This document shows, piece after piece, positions 15,591-23,407 of a stretch of DNA of 64,000 bases (positions within the stretch are counted from its first letter, which is position 1; every line of letters starts with the position of its first letter). The DNA comes from CAYSUS01 sp964434165 (GTDB lineage Bacteria > Planctomycetota > Planctomycetia > Pirellulales > Thermoguttaceae). The notes beneath the pieces were generated by a model. That model saw only the letters and a program-made list of their open reading frames with translations, did not search any database and was not told the DNA's origin. The stretch is taken from positions 1 to 64,000 of the forward strand of contig CAYSUS010000029.1 of the NCBI GenBank assembly GCA_964434165.1. The letters are read 5' to 3'. A program made the translations under genes and the position numbers.

Positions 15591-18011
15591 ATGCGCTCAA
15601 GACCGATCTGGCGGGCACGCTCTTCGTTTCTGGCCTTGTTGGCTGCGCTCGCGGGCGTGACGGCCTCGGCTCATGCCCAGGGTGGACAGCCCGGCTATCG
15701 GGAGGTCGAGGACAATCCTCCCTCTCAGACCCACGGGTACCGGGGCGACGTGGTGCCGGCCGTGGCCAGCGATCCGGTCGTGCCGAAAGGCCGGCGGTTG
15801 GGCGAGGGCGTGATTCCAACCCGGCCGCCCTTCTCGGCCCGGTGGGGAATCGCCGTGCCGCCCGGCGCGGCTGCGCCGCCGGACCGGGAAGCCGCCTCCG
15901 ATCCCCCAGCGGACGGCGACGGGGCATTGAGCGATGCCAGCCCCGCTGAGCCTTCGCCGAACCCGTTCCGGCGATCCGACGGTCCGACGAACACCGCGCC
16001 GATCGATCTGCCCGGCGACGTCGCCCTGCCCGGCGATGGGCCTCCCGACGTGCCCGCGCGCGAGCGGTTGCAGGTGGAGGTTGCCCTTCCTTCCAGCCCG
16101 GACTACTCCGGAGGCGGCGCGGCCGGGGCCAGCGCCCGTGTGGAGGGCACGGCCGATCGACCCGCGATCGAGGTCCGGCCGGTCGAGCCACCGGCCGTGG
16201 AGATCCCCGAGCCGAACCCCGAGCCGGTCGCGTCGGAGCCGCCGGCATCGTCCAACGAGGCCGTGCCCGGGGATGAGCCGCTCAAGCCAATTCCCGATCC
16301 CCAGCACGCCGGCCCGGTCGAGATCGATCCGGCCAGCTTCAACGGAGCCACGCCCGGCGTGACCTCGCGGGAGAAGCTCCAGACCGCGTGGGGGCCACCG
16401 AAGCAGGTGGCCAAACAGGGGGCCACGGAGCTTCACCTGTACACCATCGAGCCGTTTGACCGGGTGGAGGTCGCGCTGGCCCAGGACAAGGTATCGTCGA
16501 TCGTCATCCGGTTGCAGCAGCCGTTCCCGGCTAAGACCGTGGCCGAGCAACTGGAGCTGTCGCGGGTCCGCCCCGTGCTGATCTCCAATGAGCTGGGCGA
16601 GATCCTCGGACAGGCGTATCCCGAGCGGGGAGTGATCTTCGCGTTCGAGCCGTCTAAGGAACCGGGCAAGACCTCCATGCACGTGGTGCAGATCATCCTC
16701 GAGCCGATCGGGCCCGAGCCGTTCCTGCTGCGCGCGGAGACGATTCTCGACGTCGAGCCGCAACACGCCCTGGCCGATCTCGATCAGGCCCTGAAGATGA
16801 CCCCGGAAAACGCCCGCGCCCAATGGCTCCGCGCGCGGGTCCTCACCGCGCTGGGGCAGCCCGGCAAGGCCCTCCACTCGGCAGCCGAATCCGTGCGCCT
16901 GGACCCCAGCAACCCGCACCACCACGTCACGCGGGCTCAGATCCTCGGTCAGGTCGGGCAGTACGCCGAGGCGCGGGAGGCCGCCGAGCGGGCCCTGGAG
17001 ACGGGCGAGACCCGCCCTCACGTCAAGGCCCGCGCGCTGTGCCTGTTGGGCGATCTGGCGGGCACGGGCCCCGAGACCGACTACAAGAAGGCCATCGAGT
17101 ACCACATCGAATCGATCAAGACGGCCGATCCGCTGGCGGTCTCGCCGCATCCGGCCATTCGACTGGCCGCGAAGGACGTGCTGGTCGACGCCCACCTCGG
17201 CGCGGCGCACGACATCGCCTGGGGCGTCTTCAAACAGAAAGAGACGGCGGTTCCCAAGTGGCTGAGCCGGGCTTCGGCCTTCGCCGACGAAGTCATGGAG
17301 AACGACGGGGGCTCGGACGAGTACCGGTTCCGCGTGGCCAGCCGCGCCCTGGCCGCCTACGTCGGGACGCGCGGGGAGCTCGATCCAGGCGACTGGGCCG
17401 AGAGGTGCCTGGAGGTCGGAGGCCGGCTGATCGAGTCGGCACGCGACTCCGCGCGCAAGGAGCAGGCCGCCTGGAACCTGGGCCTGGCCCTGTACGACGC
17501 CTTGCAGATCTACCAGCTTCGGACCGACAGCGCCAAGGCCCTGAAGTACGGCGAGCTGGCCGTCCGCTATCTCGAACAGGGCGGGGTGGCCAGGCAGAAC
17601 ACGATGACGTACGGGTATCTCATGGGGCGCGTGTACTTTCGGGTGGGCGTCGTCCACGCGGTGGGGGAGCAGAACCATCGCGCGGCCATCACCTGGTTCG
17701 ACAAGGCTGTCCCCCTCCTCTCCAAGCCCATCCCGCAGCAGGCCCTGGGCAACCTCTCGCGCCACGGCGAGACCTTCGTCAGCATGGCCGTGTCGTACTG
17801 GGAGGTGGGCCAGCGCGAGAGAGCGCGCGACCTGACCGCCAGGGGCGTCGCCTACATGGAACAGGCCGTGCGCGACGGTTCGGCCGACAGCTCGATCCTG
17901 GCCGTTCCCTACGCCAACCTGGCCACCATGCACGAGGCGATGGGCGAGGAGAGCATGGCCGAGAAGTGGGCGGAGATGGCCGCCCAGATCAGGGGCACGT
18001 CGGTGCAGTAG
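15591..18011 (+). CDS. Secreted proline-rich TPR protein
   Basis: An 806-residue exported protein. The ATG at 15591 has a strong ribosome-binding site (AGGAGG, 8-base spacing) and starts a signal peptide (SSFLALLAALAGVTASAHAQ). Residues about 35-230 are Pro/Glu/Gly-rich and probably disordered. A small folded segment follows (TSREKLQTAWGPPKQV..., about 255-380) that reads like a SmpA-type or energy-coupling lipoprotein-like domain; this is uncertain. The rest is alpha-helical tetratricopeptide repeats, clearest at about 385-480 (ALADLDQALKMTPENARAQW..., PGKALHSAAESVRLDPSNP) and again near the C-terminus. TPRs mediate protein contacts, so a periplasmic scaffold is the best guess. No enzyme signature is visible. 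Confidence 0.8.
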   Translation: MRSRPIWRARSSFLALLAALAGVTASAHAQGGQPGYREVEDNPPSQTHGYRGDVVPAVASDPVVPKGRRLGEGVIPTRPPFSARWGIAVPPGAAAPPDREAASDPPADGDGALSDASPAEPSPNPFRRSDGPTNTAPIDLPGDVALPGDGPPDVPARERLQVEVALPSSPDYSGGGAAGASARVEGTADRPAIEVRPVEPPAVEIPEPNPEPVASEPPASSNEAVPGDEPLKPIPDPQHAGPVEIDPASFNGATPGVTSREKLQTAWGPPKQVAKQGATELHLYTIEPFDRVEVALAQDKVSSIVIRLQQPFPAKTVAEQLELSRVRPVLISNELGEILGQAYPERGVIFAFEPSKEPGKTSMHVVQIILEPIGPEPFLLRAETILDVEPQHALADLDQALKMTPENARAQWLRARVLTALGQPGKALHSAAESVRLDPSNPHHHVTRAQILGQVGQYAEAREAAERALETGETRPHVKARALCLLGDLAGTGPETDYKKAIEYHIESIKTADPLAVSPHPAIRLAAKDVLVDAHLGAAHDIAWGVFKQKETAVPKWLSRASAFADEVMENDGGSDEYRFRVASRALAAYVGTRGELDPGDWAERCLEVGGRLIESARDSARKEQAAWNLGLALYDALQIYQLRTDSAKALKYGELAVRYLEQGGVARQNTMTYGYLMGRVYFRVGVVHAVGEQNHRAAITWFDKAVPLLSKPIPQQALGNLSRHGETFVSMAVSYWEVGQRERARDLTARGVAYMEQAVRDGSADSSILAVPYANLATMHEAMGEESMAEKWAEMAAQIRGTSVQ

Positions 18012-18128
18012 CCATTGCCGCCAGGGGCGAACACGCGGTCGCCGCCCGACCCTTGCGTGCTGCGGCGGGTCGGCGCGCCTCGCGGCGGGCCTTCTCAGAG
18101 GCTATCCTGGCACGAGGAGGACCCTGCC

Positions 18129-18599
18129 GTGCTCGTCCGGCTGTTGCTGCTGTTCACGATCATCCCCCTGGTCGATCTGGCCCTGCTGCTGTGGATCGGG
18201 GAGCACACGGCCTGGTGGTTCGCACTGCTGCTCGTGCTGGTGACCGGCGTGGTCGGGGCGTGGCTTGCGCGGCACGAGGGGATTCGCTGCATGCTCGAGT
18301 TCCGTCGGCGGGTGAGCCGGGGCGAGTTGCCCACCGACGCGCTGATGGACGGCGTGCTGATCCTCGTGGCCGGGGCGCTTCTGGTCACGCCGGGGGTGCT
18401 GACCGACGCGGTCGGCCTGGCGCTGCTGCTCCCGCCTAGCCGGCGTCTAATCCGCGAGGCCGTCAAGCGACGCATCCGCGCCCGCGTCGCGTTCTACACC
18501 ACGCAGTACGGCGGCGGAGGCGGTCCCCCGCGCCGCGACGAGATCATCGACGTGCGCGTGATCGACGGCGACGACCGGCCCGGCGGCGAGGAGCCCTGA
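18129..18599 (+). CDS. fxsA: FxsA family membrane protein
   Basis: A 156-residue inner-membrane protein of the FxsA family. Three hydrophobic segments are visible (about 2-24, 26-46 and 77-98), including the family-typical IPLVDLALLLWIG and VVGAWLARHEG, and GVLTDAVGLALLLPPSRR near residue 90. The C-terminus is basic and then glycine/acidic (YGGGGGPPRRDE, DVRVIDGDDR), expected in the cytoplasm. In E. coli the name comes from suppression of phage T7 exclusion by F plasmid; the general function is unknown. The start is the GTG at 18129, because GAGGAGG lies seven bases upstream and the hydrophobic N-terminus begins there. Confidence 0.88.
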   Translation: MLVRLLLLFTIIPLVDLALLLWIGEHTAWWFALLLVLVTGVVGAWLARHEGIRCMLEFRRRVSRGELPTDALMDGVLILVAGALLVTPGVLTDAVGLALLLPPSRRLIREAVKRRIRARVAFYTTQYGGGGGPPRRDEIIDVRVIDGDDRPGGEEP

Positions 18600-19022
18600 G
18601 GGGGCCATCGGGGCGAGGTCTCCCGACCGGGAGACGCGCATCGGCCGTCAGCCGCGCCGCGGGCGAGGCCGGTTCCTTTGTTCGGCGCACCCCTGGACTA
18701 GCAGGTAGGCCATAAGAGGGGCGATGAGGATGATTCCCAGTTTGGGCGAGCAGATCAGCTCGATCAGCCTGTCCACGCGATCATTCCCGGTGCATGGTTG
18801 GAGACGGGAGGGCGTTCTCGGCGGGGCCTCATGAGAAGCCTAGGTTACGATCGCGCGCGGGGAGCGGCCGTGGCGGATGTCGGCCAACTTCGGCGGACGA
18901 TGATCTTGTCAGATACCGGCCGTCGTCTCTATGCTTAGCGGGAGTGGAAGCCCGTCCGCGGAGCCTCCCGATTGCGGACGACGGACGGGCTGACTTACCG
19001 GGAGGGGCGCTCCCCTGCATCC
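18600..19022. other. Intergenic region upstream of the amidoligase cluster
   Basis: About 420 bases without a convincing gene apart from a possible minus-strand small ORF. Just before the peptidase start is GGGAG-GGGCG-CTCCC (about 19000-19014), a small dyad that may sit in the leader of the cluster. Confidence 0.5.
18648..18776 (-). CDS. Possible small membrane protein (42 aa)
   Basis: A minus-strand frame from a GTG at 18776 encodes 42 residues: an N-terminal amphipathic stretch (VDRLIELICSPK), one hydrophobic helix (LGIILIAPLMAYLLV) and a basic tail (RNRPRPRRG). The pattern is that of a single-pass microprotein with the basic end in the cytoplasm. The ribosome-binding site is weak (GGGA), and there is no homology I can recall. 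This is a suggestion, not a firm gene. Confidence 0.22.
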   Translation of the reverse strand: MDRLIELICSPKLGIILIAPLMAYLLVQGCAEQRNRPRPRRG

Positions 19023-19769
19023 GTGGAAACGCGGCTTCACTTCGACATCCTGCCGCAGCCCGACGACACGACCTGCGGCCCGACCTGCCTCCACGCGGTT
19101 TATAAGTTCTACGGGGCCGGGCTGCCGCTGGACCGCGTGGTCGCCGAGTGTCCCCGCCTCGACCAGGGCGGGACGCTGGCCAGCCTGTTGGGCTGTCATG
19201 CCCTGCGGCGCGGGTTCGACGCCCGCATCTACACCTACAACCTCCAGGTCTTCGATCCCACCTGGTTCGCGCCCGGCGCGGGGCCCCTGGCGGCGAAGCT
19301 GGAGGCCCAGATGGCGGCGAAGACGAAGCACCGGCTTCAGGTGGCGACGCGGTCGTACCTCGAGTTCCTCGCGCTGGGCGGGACGATCCGCCTGGAAGAC
19401 CTCACCACGTCCCTGATCCGCAAGTACCTCAAGCGGGGCGCGCCGATTCTTACCGGGCTGAGCGCCACCTACCTGTACCGCGATCCGAGGGAATACGGCC
19501 CCAACGACGACCCCGACGACGTGCGCGGTTTCCCCTCGGGGCACTTCGTCGTGCTCTGCGGATACGATTCGGCGACCCGCGGCGTGCTGGTGGCCGATCC
19601 CATGATGCCCAACCCCCTGGCGCCCCAGCAGCAATACGTGGTCAACGTGGACCGCGTGATCTGCGCGATTCTGTTGGGCATCCTCACGTACGACGGCAAC
19701 TTCCTGATCATCGAGCCGCGCAAGAAGAACTCGAGGAGCCACGGTGCCGATCCTGATCATCGTCAATGA
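19023..19769 (+). CDS. C39/papain-like cysteine peptidase of amidoligase cluster
   Basis: A 248-residue protein with the papain-like C39-type fold. TTCGPTC near the N-terminus supplies nucleophile C18, GHFVVLCGYD supplies H174, and VLVADP supplies D192, giving a complete Cys-His-Asp triad. There is no ABC transporter domain and no signal peptide, so it should act in the cytoplasm. The last 26 bases overlap the RLAN/ATP-grasp gene, tying the two functionally. It may trim or hydrolyse the peptide or amide made by the ligases, or act as an acyl-transfer enzyme. The start is uncertain: a TTG at 18972 would add 17 residues without folding features, while the GTG at 19023 begins close to the conserved DILPQPDDTTCGPTC region. 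Confidence 0.8.
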   Translation: METRLHFDILPQPDDTTCGPTCLHAVYKFYGAGLPLDRVVAECPRLDQGGTLASLLGCHALRRGFDARIYTYNLQVFDPTWFAPGAGPLAAKLEAQMAAKTKHRLQVATRSYLEFLALGGTIRLEDLTTSLIRKYLKRGAPILTGLSATYLYRDPREYGPNDDPDDVRGFPSGHFVVLCGYDSATRGVLVADPMMPNPLAPQQQYVVNVDRVICAILLGILTYDGNFLIIEPRKKNSRSHGADPDHRQ

Positions 19770-21216
19770 TCCGAGTGAGTGGCCGTTCGAGATTCCCGGC
19801 GTGGACGTGGTCTCAGCGCGGGCGTATCTGACGCGCCCCGAGTACAGCGAGAAACGGGGCGTGAAGCTGTTCAACCTGTGCCGCTCGTACCGCTACCAGA
19901 CGGTCGGGTACTACGCGTCGCTGCTGGCCGAAGCGCGCGGGCACAAGCCGCTCCCCAGCGTCACGGCGATCCAGGACCTGAAGAACCCGACCGTGGTCCG
20001 CCTGGTCTCCGACGACCTGGAAGACCTGATCCAGAAGAGCCTGGGGAAAATCCAGTCGGAGAGGTTCTCGCTGTCGATCTACTTCGGGCGGAACATGGCC
20101 AAGCGCTACGACCGACTGGCGATGAAGCTCTTCAACCTGTTCCCCGCCCCGCTGCTCCGTGCCCAGTTCGCGCGCAACGGGATCTGGCAGTTGCGGAGCG
20201 TCTCGGCGATCCCGGCGGGCGAGATCCCCGACTCGCACCAGCCGTTCGTCCTCGACGTGGCCACGCAGTACTTCTCGGGGCGCGGCAGCCGGCCGCGGCG
20301 GCGGGCGCGGTACCGCTACGACCTGGCCGTGCTCTGCGACTGCGGCGATCCGGACCCCCCTTCCGACGCCAAGGCGATCGATCGGTTCCTCCGCGCTGCC
20401 GAGGCCATAGGCATCGCCGCCGAGCGGATCGGGCGTGACGACTACGCCCGGCTCGCCGAGTTCGACGCCCTGTTCATCCGCGAGACCACCGCGGTGAACC
20501 ACTTCACCTACCGTTTCGCCCAGCGCGCGGCCAGCGAGGGACTGGTCGTCATCGACGACCCCCAGTCCATCGCCCGCTGCGCCAACAAGGTTTACCTGGC
20601 CGAGTCGCTCGGGCGGCACGGCGTGCCGATCCCCAGGACACTCGTGGTCCATCGCGACAACGTGGCCTCCATCGAGCAGGAGCTGGGCCTGCCTTGCGTG
20701 CTGAAGAAGCCGGACAGCGCCTTCTCGCTGGGCGTGGTCAAGGTGGACACCCGCGAGGACCTCTGCCGCGAGATCAAGCGGCTATTGGCCGAGTCCGATC
20801 TGGTCGTCGCCCAGGAGTTCCTCCCTACGGACTTCGACTGGCGGATCGGGGTGCTCGACCGCCAGCCGCTTTACGCGTGTAAGTACTTCATGGCCCCCAG
20901 GCACTGGCAGATCATCCACCGCGACGGCACCGGGCGCCGGCGGTACGGCCGCTACGAGACAGTCCCCGTGGAGACCGTGCCCGGCAAGGCCGTGCGCATC
21001 GCCCTGAAGGCCGCCAACCTCATCGGCAACGGACTGTACGGGGTGGACGTCAAGCAGTGCGGCGACCGCTTCTTCGCCATCGAGGTCAACGACAACCCCA
21101 ACATCGACTCCGGCGTCGAGGACACCGTGCTCCGGCAGGAGCTGTACCGCCGGGTGATGGCCTCCTTCCTGTGGCGGATCGAACAGCGCAAGGCGTGGAC
21201 GCCCTCCTATGATTGA
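19744..21216 (+). CDS. RLAN-domain RimK-like ATP-grasp ligase
   Basis: A 490-residue carboxylate-amine ligase. The N-terminal ~150 residues (PILIIVND..., YLTRPEYSEKRGVKLFNLCRSYRYQ, GYYASLLAEARGHK) match the RimK-like ATP-grasp N-terminal (RLAN) domain. The C-terminal part (about 270-480) is an ATP-grasp fold with NKVYLAESLGRHGVPIPRT, the ATP-contacting lysines in CVLKKPDSAFSLGVVKV, and the metal-binding end FFAIEVNDNPNIDSG. Such enzymes activate a carboxylate as acyl phosphate and join it to an amine, often an amino acid. The GTG start overlaps the peptidase gene by 26 bases, and the stop overlaps the GCS2 gene by 8, so the three are translationally coupled. The substrate is unknown. Confidence 0.88.
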   Translation: MPILIIVNDPSEWPFEIPGVDVVSARAYLTRPEYSEKRGVKLFNLCRSYRYQTVGYYASLLAEARGHKPLPSVTAIQDLKNPTVVRLVSDDLEDLIQKSLGKIQSERFSLSIYFGRNMAKRYDRLAMKLFNLFPAPLLRAQFARNGIWQLRSVSAIPAGEIPDSHQPFVLDVATQYFSGRGSRPRRRARYRYDLAVLCDCGDPDPPSDAKAIDRFLRAAEAIGIAAERIGRDDYARLAEFDALFIRETTAVNHFTYRFAQRAASEGLVVIDDPQSIARCANKVYLAESLGRHGVPIPRTLVVHRDNVASIEQELGLPCVLKKPDSAFSLGVVKVDTREDLCREIKRLLAESDLVVAQEFLPTDFDWRIGVLDRQPLYACKYFMAPRHWQIIHRDGTGRRRYGRYETVPVETVPGKAVRIALKAANLIGNGLYGVDVKQCGDRFFAIEVNDNPNIDSGVEDTVLRQELYRRVMASFLWRIEQRKAWTPSYD

Positions 21217-22498
21217 GCAGCCGGAGCCGGGCCTCTCCGTCGCAGCGTCCGGCGCCCCGTCGCCGTGGCACCTGTTCGACGTCTTCGGCGTCGAGCTGGA
21301 GTACATGATCGTCCGCGCCGGCGACCTGGGCGTCCTCCCGGCGGCCGACCGGGTTCTCCATGCCGTGGCCGGATGCTACGAGTCCGAGGTCGAGCTGGGC
21401 GAGGCGGCCTGGTCCAACGAGCTGGTGCTCCACGTGATCGAGGTCAAGACCAACGGGCCGGCGCCGACCTTCGATCCGCTTCCGCGGCTTTTCCAGGAGA
21501 ACGTCGGCAGGATGCACGAGATCCTGCGGCCGCTCGGGGCGCGGCTCATGCCCACCGCGATGCACCCCTGGATGGACCCGCACGCCGAGATGCGGCTCTG
21601 GCCGCACGAGCACAGCCCGATCTACGAGGCCTACCACCGCATCTTCGACTGCCGGGGACACGGCTGGGCGAACCTCCAGGCGGTCCACCTCAACCTGCCC
21701 TTCTGCGGCGACGAGGAGCTCGGCCGGCTGCACGCCGCGATCCGGCTGGTGCTTCCCATCCTGCCGGCCCTGGCGGCCAGCTCGCCCGTCATGGAGCGCC
21801 GCCTCACCGGCTGGATGGACACGCGCCTGGAGGTCTATCGCCTCAACAGCGGCCGCATCCCCGCGATCGCCGGGGCCGTCATTCCGGAGCCGGTCTTCAC
21901 CCGGGCCGACTACGAAGAGAAGATATTCCGCCCGATGTACGAGGCGATTCGGCCGCTGGACCCTCAAGGAATCCTGCGCCACGAGTTCCTCAACTCCCGC
22001 GGGGCGATCGCCAGGTTCGACCGCGGGGCCCTGGAGATCCGCGTGCTGGACATGCAGGAGTGCCCCGCGGCCGACGTCGCCGTGTGCGCGGCCACGGTGG
22101 CGGCGCTGCGGGCAATCGCCGCGGAGCGATGGAGACCGATCGATGAGCAGAAGGCCGTTCCCACGGACACGCTGGTCCCGATCATGCTAGCGTGTATTCG
22201 GGATGCGGAAGAGGCCGTGATCGCCGACCGAGCGTACCTCGATCATCTCGGTTACCCGGTCCGCGCGGCCGCGTGCACGGCCGGGGATCTTTGGCGGCAC
22301 CTGGCCGAATCGACGCCGCCGTGGCCGGCCGGTTCCCTGCCCGCGTGGAACGAGGCGCTGCGCACGATCCTCGACCGGGGCCCCTTGGCCCGACGGATCG
22401 TCCGGGCCCTGGGCGGCGACCTCTCCCCGCGGCGCCTCCGGGGGGTGTACGGCGCCCTGTGCGATTGCCTGCGCGAGGGCCGAGTGTTCGTTGCTTGA
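21209..22498 (+). CDS. GCS2-type glutamate-cysteine-ligase-like carboxylate-amine ligase
   Basis: A 429-residue member of the GCS2 family (glutamine-synthetase-like fold). Signatures are FGVELEYMIV near residue 30 (metal-binding glutamates), the WANLQAVHLNLPF segment, and a C-terminal FDRGALEIRVLDMQECP region with the substrate/ATP-facing arginine. Members ligate a glutamate-type acid to an amine; true gamma-glutamylcysteine synthesis is only one outcome. No glutathione synthetase is next to it, and it sits between an ATP-grasp ligase and an N-formylglutamate amidohydrolase, so a cluster-specific ligation is more likely than glutathione synthesis. It overlaps the upstream ligase by 8 bases. 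Repeat copy 3 begins 9 bases after the stop. Confidence 0.87.
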   Translation: MIEQPEPGLSVAASGAPSPWHLFDVFGVELEYMIVRAGDLGVLPAADRVLHAVAGCYESEVELGEAAWSNELVLHVIEVKTNGPAPTFDPLPRLFQENVGRMHEILRPLGARLMPTAMHPWMDPHAEMRLWPHEHSPIYEAYHRIFDCRGHGWANLQAVHLNLPFCGDEELGRLHAAIRLVLPILPALAASSPVMERRLTGWMDTRLEVYRLNSGRIPAIAGAVIPEPVFTRADYEEKIFRPMYEAIRPLDPQGILRHEFLNSRGAIARFDRGALEIRVLDMQECPAADVAVCAATVAALRAIAAERWRPIDEQKAVPTDTLVPIMLACIRDAEEAVIADRAYLDHLGYPVRAAACTAGDLWRHLAESTPPWPAGSLPAWNEALRTILDRGPLARRIVRALGGDLSPRRLRGVYGALCDCLREGRVFVA

Positions 22499-22506
22499 CT
22501 CGCGTC

Positions 22507-22539
22507 AGACTTCCAAAGTCTTCAAGACTTCGGAAGTCT
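22507..22539. repeat. 33-bp double-palindromic intergenic repeat, copy 3
   Basis: Arms AGACTTCCAAAGTCT and AGACTTCGGAAGTCT flank TCA, with one mismatch in the full palindrome. It lies in the 65-base gap between the GCS2-like gene and the amidohydrolase gene. It is the only interruption of the otherwise overlapping cluster. Confidence 0.85.
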
Positions 22540-22563
22540 CACCTTCAACTCCCTTCCACCAGC

Positions 22564-23307
22564 ATGTTCCTGATCACCTGCGAACATGGCGGAAACCGCG
22601 TGCCGCGCGGGCTGGCCGGCTCGTTCGCGTCGGCGGGCCGGGTGCTGGCGACGCACCGCGCCTACGACCTCGGCGCGCTGGAGTTGGCGCGGGCGCTGGC
22701 CGAAGGGCTCCACGCCCCGCTGGTTTTCTCGGAAGTGACTCGGCTGGTGATCGACATGAATCGTTCCGTCGGCCACCCGGGGCTGTTCTCGGAGTACACC
22801 CGCGGCCTGGCACCCGAGAAGAAGAGGGAAATCCTTCGCCATTACTACGAACCGTACGGCGACCGCGTCCAAGAGGCCGCCGCGGAGCGGATCGCGCAGC
22901 GCGGGTGCGTGCGGCACGTGTCGGTCCACAGCTTCGCGCCGGTGCTCCGCGGGCAGGCCCGCCGCGCCGACGTGGCCTGGCTGTACGATCCGTCGCGCCC
23001 GGGGGAGAAGGCGCTGTGCGCCGGCTGGTTGCGGAGCCTGCGAGCCCTGCGGCCCGACCTCCGCCTCCGTCGCAACTATCCCTACCGCGGCACGTCCGAC
23101 GGCCTGACCACCGCGCTCCGCCGCGTCTTTCCGGCCGAGGAGTACGTCGGCGTCGAGCTGGAAGTCAACCAGCGCTGGCCCCGCGGCGGAGGCCTGCGGT
23201 GGCGCGAGATGCAGGGGCATCTGGTCGCTTCCTTGCTCGCTTCAAGTGCGGAGGGCGCTGGGGGTTCGCAGGCGACCTGCCGATCGTTCACAGCGGGGCG
23301 CTCCTGA
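22564..23307 (+). CDS. N-formylglutamate amidohydrolase family protein
   Basis: A 247-residue zinc-dependent amidohydrolase of the N-formylglutamate deformylase/HutG-like family. The opening LITCEHGGNRVP holds the E-H-G/A-G-N motif that binds metal. FSEVTRLVIDMNRSVGHP and HVSVHSFAP are further family signatures, and VELEVNQRW near the C-terminus carries another conserved glutamate. The histidine-degradation role is unlikely because no hut genes are present. With two amide ligases upstream, it probably hydrolyses an amide or removes an N-acyl group in the same pathway. The ATG at 22564 starts at the conserved motif; the open frame upstream runs through repeat copy 3 and is not coding. Confidence 0.85.
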   Translation: MFLITCEHGGNRVPRGLAGSFASAGRVLATHRAYDLGALELARALAEGLHAPLVFSEVTRLVIDMNRSVGHPGLFSEYTRGLAPEKKREILRHYYEPYGDRVQEAAAERIAQRGCVRHVSVHSFAPVLRGQARRADVAWLYDPSRPGEKALCAGWLRSLRALRPDLRLRRNYPYRGTSDGLTTALRRVFPAEEYVGVELEVNQRWPRGGGLRWREMQGHLVASLLASSAEGAGGSQATCRSFTAGRS

Positions 23308-23407
23308 CAAAGAGGCTCGGCGCATCAGCTCGGCCGAACCTTTTCGCCCTTGCCCGGGTCCGGGGTGGCATACGACAATGCTTTGCTCGCGCTTTCGGAA
23401 TGCCCGC

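Noticed and set aside
15597..17933. Long minus-strand open frame (about 780 codons) opposite the TPR gene
   Set aside because: The plus strand has a signal peptide, TPRs and a strong ribosome-binding site. The antisense frame has no recognisable fold.
21209..22498. Glutamate-cysteine ligase for glutathione
   Set aside because: The fold fits, but no glutathione synthetase is adjacent and the gene is locked into the amidoligase cluster. The specific name would overstate the evidence.
22564..23307. Histidine-degradation HutG
   Set aside because: No hutH, hutU or hutI genes are present; the context is amide ligation.
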